From positions 31,701 through 95,700 of the forward strand of contig CAJYAG010000006.1 in assembly GCA_913065125.1 (NCBI GenBank): a stretch of 64,000 nt of DNA, given 5' to 3'. The stretch comes from an uncultured Flavobacteriaceae bacterium. Its GTDB lineage: Bacteria > Bacteroidota > Bacteroidia > Flavobacteriales > Flavobacteriaceae. The position numbers were made by a program, and so were the translations under genes. Positions 1-6,576 of this stretch are shown in pieces; position 1 is the stretch's first letter; each line of letters opens with the position of its first letter. The notes beneath the pieces are model-generated. The model was not told the origin of the DNA. It made no database searches and saw only the letters and a list, made by a program, of their open reading frames with translations.

Positions 1-255
1 GAGCGTAGAAATTTGATTTGGAAATTAGCGGATAAGTTGCAATGTACTTATGATAAAAATTCTACTGGATTGTTTGTTTGGGCAAAAACTCCTGAAGGAA
101 AAACATCCGAAGAAGTTACAGATCACATTTTATATGAAAGAGATATTTTTATTGCGCCAGGAACTGTTTTTGGATCAAACGGAGAAGGTTATATTCGATT
201 TTCATTATGTGTGTCAAAAGAGATAATTAAAGAAGCAATTGGTAGGTTTACTTAA
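1..255 (+). CDS. Aminotransferase class I/II, C-terminal end (partial)
   Basis: Only the last 84 codons are present; the gene enters from the left edge in frame 1. The segment reads like the small C-terminal domain of a fold-type I PLP aminotransferase: a substrate-side stretch TGLFVWAKTPEG, then IAPGTVFGSNGEGYIRFSLC, where the Arg of YIRFS is the usual carboxylate-binding arginine of class I aminotransferases. The next two genes are prephenate dehydrogenase and DAHP synthase/chorismate mutase, so the likely role is in aromatic (or a related) amino acid transamination; this is inferred from context. The catalytic lysine lies outside the window, so substrate specificity cannot be judged. The 95-bp gap to the next gene holds a repeat patch and a hairpin. 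Confidence 0.85.
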   Translation, partial: ERRNLIWKLADKLQCTYDKNSTGLFVWAKTPEGKTSEEVTDHILYERDIFIAPGTVFGSNGEGYIRFSLCVSKEIIKEAIGRFT

Positions 256-300
256 AGGTAGGTAGTAAGCAGTCGCAGTTTGCAGCTGGTTTGGTTAAAA
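256..300. repeat. Short-period degenerate repeat patch
   Basis: The spacer starts with a stuttering sequence of GGTAGGTAGTAAGC type followed by GCAGTCGCAGTTTGCAG (269-285), in which GCAGT/GCAG recurs every 6-8 bp. No gene or promoter box is visible in it. It is of the same general type as the patches at 42951-42990, 46144-46182 and around 63360-64000, although the repeated word differs at each place. Confidence 0.5.
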
Positions 301-315
301 ATAAATTAATAAGTC

Positions 316-334
316 CCCTTTCCTTTGGAAAGGG
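316..334. repeat. Perfect 8-bp inverted repeat in the tyrA leader
   Basis: CCCTTTCC (316-323) and GGAAAGGG (327-334) pair perfectly around a TTT loop, 16 bp before the tyrA start codon. It is not followed by a T tract, so it is not a good terminator. It may be a dispersed intergenic palindrome or may influence tyrA translation; the sequence does not decide between these. Confidence 0.5.
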
Positions 335-350
335 TTAGGGATAGGAAAAA

Positions 351-1199
351 ATGAACGTATTTGTAATAGGAATTGGATTAATAGGTGGAAGCTTGGTGTT
401 GGATATAAAATCTAAATATCCAGAAGCAGTTATTTACGGAATAGACACTAACGAAAGTCATTTAGATAAAGCGTTAGAATTAGGTGTGATTGATGTAAAA
501 TCAAATTTTGATGAACTTGAAAAAGCAACAATTGTAATTGTTTCTATTCCGGTTGATGTCCAATTAGAGGTAATTCCGAAAGTATTAAATGCAATTAATG
601 ATGATTGTTTGTTGATGGATGTTGGCTCAACCAAAGAACACATTTGTAAAGTAGTAGAAAATCACCCAAAAAGAAGAAATTATTTAGCAACGCATCCAAT
701 AGCAGGAACAGAATTTTCTGGTCCAACTGCTGCACATTTAGGATTGTTTTATCAAAAAACAAATATTATTTGCGAAGTAGAAAAAACAGCTTTTAAATTG
801 CAAGAAAAAGCGTTGGAGATTTTCGCAAAATTAGGAATGCGCATTCGCTATATGGATCCAAAATCGCACGATAAACACATTGCGTATGTTTCTCATTTGT
901 CGCATATCAGTGCATTTATGTTAGGAAAAACAGTCATCAATAAAGAGAAAAATGAACGTGATATTTTTGACATGGCAGGTTCTGGATTTGCATCAACAGT
1001 TCGTTTGGCAAAAAGTTCTCCTGCAATGTGGACGCCCATTTTTGAGCAAAACAAAACAAATGTTATTGAAACATTAGATAAATATATCAACAACCTTCAT
1101 CATTTTAAAACACTGATGGAGCAAAACGATTTTACCGAAATTTACAACGAAATGGAAAGTACAAATCACATTAAACAAATATTAAACGGCATAAAATAA
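351..1199 (+). CDS. tyrA: Prephenate dehydrogenase
   Basis: This 282-residue protein catalyses the NAD(P)-dependent oxidative decarboxylation of prephenate to 4-hydroxyphenylpyruvate in tyrosine synthesis. The N-terminus MNVFVIGIGLIGGS carries the GxGLIGGS dinucleotide-binding fingerprint, followed by an acidic residue at the end of the second strand (YGIDTN). THPIAGTEFSGP and the YVSHLSHISAFML stretch match the conserved prephenate-site segments of TyrA, where the His residues serve in catalysis. The C-terminal all-helical dimerisation region is present and length is normal for a monofunctional enzyme. It lies 21 bp ahead of the DAHP synthase/chorismate mutase gene, fitting an aromatic amino acid operon. 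The ATG at 351 directly precedes the nucleotide-binding strand, so the start is secure. Confidence 0.93.
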   Translation: MNVFVIGIGLIGGSLVLDIKSKYPEAVIYGIDTNESHLDKALELGVIDVKSNFDELEKATIVIVSIPVDVQLEVIPKVLNAINDDCLLMDVGSTKEHICKVVENHPKRRNYLATHPIAGTEFSGPTAAHLGLFYQKTNIICEVEKTAFKLQEKALEIFAKLGMRIRYMDPKSHDKHIAYVSHLSHISAFMLGKTVINKEKNERDIFDMAGSGFASTVRLAKSSPAMWTPIFEQNKTNVIETLDKYINNLHHFKTLMEQNDFTEIYNEMESTNHIKQILNGIK

Positions 1200-1219
1200 A
1201 CGCCAAAACAAGTAGAAAA

Positions 1220-2302
1220 ATGGAAAATACAAAAGAATTAAAAACATGGTTGGATGATATGAAGCTTGCGCATCCACTAGTAATAGCAGGGCCTTGTAGT
1301 GCAGAAACCGAAGAGCAGGTTTTAAAAATTGCACACGAGTTAAAAGATTCTGATGTAAATTATTTCCGTGCGGGAATTTGGAAACCAAGAACAAGACCAG
1401 GAATGTTTGAAGGTGTTGGAGCAATCGGGTTAAAATGGTTGCAAAAAGTAAAAGAAGAAACAGGAATGAAAACCTGTACAGAAGTTGCCAATGCGGCTCA
1501 TGTAAAATTAGCATTAGAATACGATATCGATTTATTATGGATTGGTGCACGTTCTACAGTTTCGCCTTTTATTATGCAAGAAATTGCAGATGCTTTGAAA
1601 GGAACAGACAAAATTGTGTTGGTTAAAAATCCTGTAAACCCAGATTTGGCATTGTGGTTAGGCGGAATTGAAAGATTGTATACAGCCGGAATTAGAAACT
1701 TAGGAGCCATTCATAGAGGATTTTCTACCTACGAAAAATCGAAATATAGAAATATTCCAGAATGGCAATTGGCAATTGAGTTTCAAAATCGTTTTCCAGA
1801 CTTGCCTTTAATTTGTGACCCATCGCATATTACAGGAAATAGAGATATGGTTTTTGATGTTTCTCAAACTGCTTTAGATTTAAATTTTGATGGTTTGATG
1901 ATTGAAAGTCATTTTGATCCTGATAATGCCTGGAGCGACGCTGCGCAACAAGTAACACCAACTGCTTTAATACAAATGATGGAAGATTTAAAAATCAGAA
2001 AAATTACGGATGATGAATCTGATTATAGAGAATCATTAGGTAATTTACGTGCTCAAATTAATGTTGTTGATGGTCAACTAATAGAAATGTTAGGAAGACG
2101 AATGAAAGTTGCTGATAAAATTGGAGAACTTAAAAAAGAGAAAAACGTTGCGGTTTTACAATCTAAACGTTGGAACGAAATTTTAGGAAACATGATTTTA
2201 GAAGGAGAAAGCAAAGGCTTAAGTGAAGAATTTGTTTTAAAAATGTTTAAAGCAATTCACCAAGAATCTATAAATCATCAAGAAAAGATTATCAAAGGAT
2301 AA
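1220..2302 (+). CDS. Bifunctional DAHP synthase / chorismate mutase type II
   Basis: The 360-residue protein joins two enzymes. Residues about 15-260 are a type I-beta (KDO8P synthase-like) DAHP synthase: VIAGPCSAETEEQ, FRAGIWKPRTRPG, LLWIGARSTVSPF, LVKNPVNPD and DPSHITGNR carry the metal and phosphoenolpyruvate-binding residues. Residues about 270-358 are an AroQ-class chorismate mutase: LRAQINVVDGQLIEMLGRRM, KIGELKKEKN and the RWNEIL helix. It thus starts the shikimate pathway and also converts chorismate to prephenate, feeding TyrA encoded just upstream. The DAHPS-mutase fusion is a known arrangement in Bacteroidota; the mutase domain is often also the feedback sensor in such fusions, but that is family knowledge, not visible here. 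A terminator follows directly. Confidence 0.95.
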   Translation: MENTKELKTWLDDMKLAHPLVIAGPCSAETEEQVLKIAHELKDSDVNYFRAGIWKPRTRPGMFEGVGAIGLKWLQKVKEETGMKTCTEVANAAHVKLALEYDIDLLWIGARSTVSPFIMQEIADALKGTDKIVLVKNPVNPDLALWLGGIERLYTAGIRNLGAIHRGFSTYEKSKYRNIPEWQLAIEFQNRFPDLPLICDPSHITGNRDMVFDVSQTALDLNFDGLMIESHFDPDNAWSDAAQQVTPTALIQMMEDLKIRKITDDESDYRESLGNLRAQINVVDGQLIEMLGRRMKVADKIGELKKEKNVAVLQSKRWNEILGNMILEGESKGLSEEFVLKMFKAIHQESINHQEKIIKG

Positions 2303-2321
2303 TTTTTTAAATAAACTATTT

Positions 2322-2368
2322 AGCCACAAATTCACGAATCATTAGTGAATCTGTGGCTATTTTTTTTT
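2322..2368 (+). terminator. Rho-independent terminator after the aromatic block
   Basis: AGCCACAAATTCAC (2322-2335) pairs with GTGAATCTGTGGCT (2345-2358) with one mismatch, loop of 9, then A and eight T residues (2361-2368). It ends the tyrA/DAHP synthase unit and lies upstream of the rsgA start, arguing against any rsgA start within it. The arm words resemble a palindrome seen again near 12938-12955. Confidence 0.85.
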
Positions 2369-2398
2369 AATCATTTTTTTATTCTCATCTTTGTAGCA

Positions 2399-3358
2399 AT
2401 GACAGGAATAGTGTACAAATCTACAGGAAGTTGGTATCTGATAAAAGCAGAAAACGGATCGTTTTACGAATGTAGAATGAAAGGTAAATTTAGAATTCAA
2501 GGAATTAAAAGTACCAATCCGGTTGCTGTCGGTGATGTAGTAGATTTTGAAATAGAAGCCAAAAATGATACAGAAACCGGAGTTATTAATACAATTCACG
2601 AACGTAAAAATTACATCATCCGTAAATCTGTAAACTTATCGAAGCAAACTCATATTATTGCGGCGAATGTAGATTTGGTGTTTCTACTAATTACGATTGA
2701 TAATCCGCCAACTTTTACAACATTTATAGATCGGTTTTTGGTAACCGCAGAAGCATATTCGGTTGACACTGTTTTGGTTTTTAATAAGATAGATTCTTAT
2801 GAGCTAGAACAAAGAGCAGAAGTGATGTATTTGAAAGATATTTATGAAAAAATTGGATATACTTGTGTAGAAGTTTCTGCAACAGAGAACAAAAATGTAG
2901 ATTTTATTAAAGTAATGATGCTTGGTAAAACAAGTATGTTTATTGGTCATTCTGGCGTTGGAAAAACAACTTTGGTAAATGCCATTGAACCCTCTTTAGA
3001 TTTAAAAACCAAAGAAATATCAAATCAACATAAACAAGGGCAACACACAACAACATTTGCAGAAATGTTCGATTTAAGTTTTAATGCATCCATTATTGAT
3101 ACACCAGGAATTAAAGGCTTTGGTGTTGTAGATATGGAAAAAGAAGAAGTTGACGATTATTTTCCTGAGTTTTTAGCTGTAAAAAACGATTGTAAATTTA
3201 ATAATTGTCTACATGTTGAAGAACCAAAATGCGCAGTAAAAGACGCTGTTGAAAACGAGGAAATTTCTTTTTCGCGTTATAAAAGTTATTTGCAAATTAT
3301 TGCCGGAGAAGAAGAACATTATAGAACCGATTTTTGGGAAAACGAAGACGAAGATTAA
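2399..3358 (+). CDS. rsgA: Ribosome small-subunit-dependent GTPase RsgA
   Basis: RsgA is a circularly permuted GTPase that assists late maturation of the 30S subunit. The 319-residue protein has an N-terminal OB fold (GIVYKSTGSWYLI), then G4 (FNKID), G1 Walker A (GHSGVGKTT), the switch region with QHTTT and G3 (DTPGIKGFG) in the permuted order, and a C-terminal Cys/His zinc knuckle (CKFNNCLHVEEPKC). I place the start at ATG 2399; an extension to 2345 is open but would begin inside the upstream terminator stem and add an unconserved hydrophobic leader. The stop codon abuts the dtd start (TAA then ATG), so the two genes are translationally coupled. Confidence 0.95.
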   Translation: MTGIVYKSTGSWYLIKAENGSFYECRMKGKFRIQGIKSTNPVAVGDVVDFEIEAKNDTETGVINTIHERKNYIIRKSVNLSKQTHIIAANVDLVFLLITIDNPPTFTTFIDRFLVTAEAYSVDTVLVFNKIDSYELEQRAEVMYLKDIYEKIGYTCVEVSATENKNVDFIKVMMLGKTSMFIGHSGVGKTTLVNAIEPSLDLKTKEISNQHKQGQHTTTFAEMFDLSFNASIIDTPGIKGFGVVDMEKEEVDDYFPEFLAVKNDCKFNNCLHVEEPKCAVKDAVENEEISFSRYKSYLQIIAGEEEHYRTDFWENEDED

Positions 3359-3811
3359 ATGAAAGCAGTAATTCAAAGAGTTAAATACGCTAGTGTAACT
3401 GTTGATGGAAATAAAATTGCAGATATTCAAAACGGCATTTTATTATTGCTAGGAGTTGCAGAAAATGATTCAAAAGAAGATATTAATTGGCTGTCAAAAA
3501 AAATTGCTAATCTTAGAATTTTTAATGATGAAAATGACGTGATGAATAAATCTCTTATAGATATTAACGGAGAAGTAATTGTTGTGAGTCAGTTTACATT
3601 ACAGGCAAGCACCAAAAAAGGAAACAGGCCGAGTTATTTAAAAGCAGCGAAACCAGAAATTGCGATTCCGATTTATCAAGAATTTATACATCAATTTGAA
3701 ACAGAAATTGGTAGAAAAGTACAAACTGGTGAGTTCGGGGCAGATATGAAAGTTGAATTGCTAAATGATGGTCCGGTAACCATTATTATTGATACCGAAA
3801 ACAAAATTTAA
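3359..3811 (+). CDS. dtd: D-aminoacyl-tRNA deacylase
   Basis: Dtd removes D-amino acids (and glycine mischarged on tRNA-Ala) from tRNA. The 150-residue length is standard. MKAVIQRVKYASVTVDG is the family N-terminus; the catalytic segments are VSQFTLQAST (SQFTL motif with the active-site Thr) and the cross-subunit NDGPVTIIID containing the Gly-cisPro-type loop (DGPVT). The gene begins on the base after the rsgA stop, so both are one transcription unit of translation quality-control genes. Confidence 0.95.
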   Translation: MKAVIQRVKYASVTVDGNKIADIQNGILLLLGVAENDSKEDINWLSKKIANLRIFNDENDVMNKSLIDINGEVIVVSQFTLQASTKKGNRPSYLKAAKPEIAIPIYQEFIHQFETEIGRKVQTGEFGADMKVELLNDGPVTIIIDTENKI

Positions 3812-3845
3812 GTCCAATTTTTTTAAGATAAATTTAAGTAAAAAT

Positions 3846-3871
3846 AATTTATTTTCCATGGAAAATAAATT
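3846..3871. promoter_or_regulatory. 26-bp perfect palindrome, candidate operator
   Basis: The 26 bases are a perfect inverted repeat centred on 3858/3859, with core ATTTTCCATGGAAAAT. It ends 9 bp before the -7 box TATATTTG of the YceI lipoprotein gene and therefore covers the place where a -33 element would lie. No T tract follows, so it is not a terminator. The position suits a repressor or activator dimer; the regulator is not identifiable from sequence. Confidence 0.6.
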
Positions 3872-3880
3872 TAAAAAGAG

Positions 3881-3888
3881 TATATTTG
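3881..3888 (+). promoter_or_regulatory. Promoter -7 box for the YceI lipoprotein gene
   Basis: TATATTTG is an exact match to the Bacteroidota -7 consensus TAnnTTTG, 29 bp before the ATG at 3918. No clear TTG -33 element is visible; the expected position is occupied by the 26-bp palindrome, suggesting activator dependence or direct repression. Confidence 0.7.
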
Positions 3889-3917
3889 TCGTTCATAAAA
3901 AATAAAACAATCAAAAA

Positions 3918-4550
3918 ATGAAAAAACTAGTAATTTTAGCTATCGCATTTTCTGCGGTATTGGTTTCTTGTAAAGAGAATAAAAAAGTAGAAGTAAAGGA
4001 AGAAGTTGAAGTTGTGAAAACAATTTCTGACTTAAATAATGTAGATGTAACTGCATCAGTATTAAACTGGAAAGGAGCTAAGCCAACAGGAGAACACAAC
4101 GGAACAGTTGCCTTAAAAAGTGGTGGAATTTTAATTGAAGATGGAGCAATAACTGCAGGGGAATTTGTAATCGAAATGAATTCAATTATAAATTTAGATA
4201 TGAAAGGCAAAGAAGGAGCTGCAAAATTAGAAGGACATTTAAAATCTGCAGACTTTTTTGATGTTGCAGTGTATCCAACAGCTAAATTTGTAATTACAAA
4301 AGTTGAAGAGAACGAAGGTAAATTAGCTGTAACTGGAAACTTAAATATTAAAGATGTAACAAAGAGCATTACAATTCCGGCCACACTTTCTGAGGTTGAT
4401 GGTGTACATGTTTTTAAAAGTGAAAACTTTAATATTAATAGAGCAGATTTTAATGTAAAGTATGGTTCAAAATCATTCTTTGACAATTTAAAAGATAAGT
4501 TTATTGATGATTTAGTAGAAATGTCTTTCGAGGTAAAAACTACAAAATAG
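3918..4550 (+). CDS. YceI-family lipoprotein
   Basis: The 210-residue protein starts with a lipoprotein signal (MKKLVILAIAFSAVLVSC, lipid-modified Cys18) followed by a charged KENKKVEVKEEVEV linker, then a YceI-like domain (about residues 40-208): LNWKGAKPTGEHNGTVALKSG, FVIEMNSI, GHLKSADFFDVAVYPTAKF and GNLNIKDVTKSITIP are typical. YceI domains are lipocalin-like barrels that bind long isoprenoid or fatty-acyl chains, so this is likely a membrane-anchored periplasmic lipid-binding protein; the ligand is unknown. It is a single-gene unit with its own promoter, palindromic candidate operator and strong terminator, implying separate regulation. Confidence 0.9.
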   Translation: MKKLVILAIAFSAVLVSCKENKKVEVKEEVEVVKTISDLNNVDVTASVLNWKGAKPTGEHNGTVALKSGGILIEDGAITAGEFVIEMNSIINLDMKGKEGAAKLEGHLKSADFFDVAVYPTAKFVITKVEENEGKLAVTGNLNIKDVTKSITIPATLSEVDGVHVFKSENFNINRADFNVKYGSKSFFDNLKDKFIDDLVEMSFEVKTTK

Positions 4551-4571
4551 TATCCATAAAAATTTATTTAA

Positions 4572-4610
4572 AAGCCGTAAATCATTTTTGATTTACGGCT
4601 TCTTTTTTTT
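4572..4610 (+). terminator. Rho-independent terminator after the YceI gene
   Basis: AAGCCGTAAATCA (4572-4584) and TGATTTACGGCTT (4589-4601) form a perfect 13-bp stem with a TTTT loop, followed by C and eight T residues. It separates the YceI gene from the DUF3857 pair. Confidence 0.9.
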
Positions 4611-4639
4611 AACTTGCATTTTTGTTGTTAAAAAATGCT

Positions 4640-6565
4640 ATGAGAAAATCTTCCCCAAAAATACTATTACTAGTTTTAGTATGTATTGTGCAGCTTTCTT
4701 TTGCACAAAAAATTGAATATTCTTCAATATTAATTCCGGCTGAATTATTAAAAAACGCAAATGCAGTTGTTAGAAACAATGCAACAACAATTGATGTGTA
4801 CTCTACAGATGAAATGACTGTTAAAGTAGATAGAGTTGTTACTGTGTTAAACAAACTTGGAAATGGTAAAGTTGGAGCCTATATTGGTTATGATGACAAT
4901 TCTAAAATTGCAAAATTATCAGCAAAGATTTATGATGCAGCTGGTAGAGAAATAAAAAAAGTATCTAAGAATAAGTTTGTAGATGTAAGTGCTTTTGATG
5001 GCGGAACATTATACTCAGACTCGCGTGTAAAATATTTAGATTATACACCAATTTCATACCCTTATACAGTTCATCTTCAATACGAATACAATACTTCTTC
5101 AACTGGGTTTTTACAAAACTGGAGCCCTTTAGAAGGGTATTTAGTAAGCATAGAAAACAACTCTTATGTCGTAAATTTAAACAATGGAAAAATTAGAGTA
5201 AAGGAATTGAATTTTGAAGGATACGAAATAGAAAAAAGTGTTTCAGAATCTAAAGTTTTCTATTCCGTAAAAAATATTTCAGCTATAAAAAACGAAAGTT
5301 TGAGTCCGTCTTTAACAGGTTATAAACCAAAGGCATTGGTGGCGTTAAATAATTTTAAAACAGATGGTGTTGATGGATATTATACCAATTGGGATGAGTT
5401 TGGAAGATGGATGTACAGTTCATTATTAGACGGAAGAGGCATTGTTGATGGAGCAACAAAAATTAAAATTTTAGATTTAGTAAAAGGAGTTGAAGATCAG
5501 ATAGAAAAAGCAAAAATTGTCTATAATTTTATGCAAAATAAAACACGTTATATAAGTGTACAAGTTGGTATTGGTGGTATTCAGCCAATTCCGGCAAACG
5601 AAGTAGATAATGTTGGTTATGGCGATTGTAAAGGTTTAACAAATTATACAAAAGCTTTATTAGATATTGTTGGCGTAACATCTTATTATACGCATGTAGA
5701 AGCAAATAGTTTTGAGCCTGTTTCTTTTGAAAAAGATTTTGCATCCTTAGAACAAGGCAATCATGTGATTTTAAATATTCCTAATAATGGAAATGATATT
5801 TGGTTAGAATGTACAAGTCAAGTCACACCTTTTGGGTTTTTAGGTGATTTTACAGATGATAGAGACGTGCTTGTTATTACGCCAGAAGGCGGAGTTTTAA
5901 AGCGAACAACTTCTTATAAAAATGAACAAAATTTGCAAAAAACAAAAGCAACTATTGTTCTAAATACAAACGGGTCTTTAAAAGCCGATGTTTTAATAAA
6001 ATCAGAAGGAACTCAATACGGAAGTAAATACGAATTAGAAACTTTAAATCTAAAAGAGCAAAAAAACTTCTATAAATCTAATTTGTGGAGCTATAATAAC
6101 AATACAACAATAGATGAAATAGAATTTACAAACGATAAAGATAGTATTGTTTTTACTGAAAAAATTGCTGCTACAATTAAAGATTATAGCTCAATGTCTT
6201 CTGATAAAATTTTGTTTAGAGTAAATGTATTTAATAGAAATAATAACACACCCAAAAGATATAGAGACAGAAAATTACCTTTAAAAATTAGAAGAGGTTA
6301 TAAAGATGTTGATGAATACATTATTACATTACCTGTTGGTTATAAAATAGATGGAGTGTTGATGAACGAAAAAAAGATTGAAAACAAATTTGGGTTTTAT
6401 TCAATTTCATTAGAAAAAGTAAACGAAAAACAGATTAAGTACAAAAGAACTTTATTAATAAAAGAAGGAACTCATCCAAAAGAAGATTACAAAACGTATA
6501 GAACTTTTAGGAGAACTATTTCTAAATACGATAACTTAAGAATTGCACTCGCAAAAACTAACTAA
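4640..6565 (+). CDS. Secreted DUF3857 / transglutaminase-like protein (catalytic triad intact)
   Basis: The 641-residue protein has a Sec signal peptide (LLLVLVCIVQLSFA, cleaved near residue 22), a DUF3857 beta domain (about 45-230) and a transglutaminase-like cysteine-protease fold (about 270-400). The catalytic triad can be read as Cys330 in GYGDCKGLTN, His375 in GNHVIL and Asp386 in NDIWLECT; a beta-rich C-terminal domain follows. The family is common in Bacteroidota and faces the periplasm; substrates are unknown. I choose ATG 4640 because an upstream TTG at 4622 only adds six non-signal residues. The next gene, 11 bp downstream, encodes a paralogue whose triad is broken, so the two may act as a pair. 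Confidence 0.85.
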   Translation: MRKSSPKILLLVLVCIVQLSFAQKIEYSSILIPAELLKNANAVVRNNATTIDVYSTDEMTVKVDRVVTVLNKLGNGKVGAYIGYDDNSKIAKLSAKIYDAAGREIKKVSKNKFVDVSAFDGGTLYSDSRVKYLDYTPISYPYTVHLQYEYNTSSTGFLQNWSPLEGYLVSIENNSYVVNLNNGKIRVKELNFEGYEIEKSVSESKVFYSVKNISAIKNESLSPSLTGYKPKALVALNNFKTDGVDGYYTNWDEFGRWMYSSLLDGRGIVDGATKIKILDLVKGVEDQIEKAKIVYNFMQNKTRYISVQVGIGGIQPIPANEVDNVGYGDCKGLTNYTKALLDIVGVTSYYTHVEANSFEPVSFEKDFASLEQGNHVILNIPNNGNDIWLECTSQVTPFGFLGDFTDDRDVLVITPEGGVLKRTTSYKNEQNLQKTKATIVLNTNGSLKADVLIKSEGTQYGSKYELETLNLKEQKNFYKSNLWSYNNNTTIDEIEFTNDKDSIVFTEKIAATIKDYSSMSSDKILFRVNVFNRNNNTPKRYRDRKLPLKIRRGYKDVDEYIITLPVGYKIDGVLMNEKKIENKFGFYSISLEKVNEKQIKYKRTLLIKEGTHPKEDYKTYRTFRRTISKYDNLRIALAKTN

Positions 6566-6576
6566 ACCTACGAAAA

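Noticed and set aside
1182..1550. 122-codon minus-strand frame over the DAHP synthase start
   Set aside because: It is a Leu-rich shadow of a well-identified gene, and has no supporting signals.
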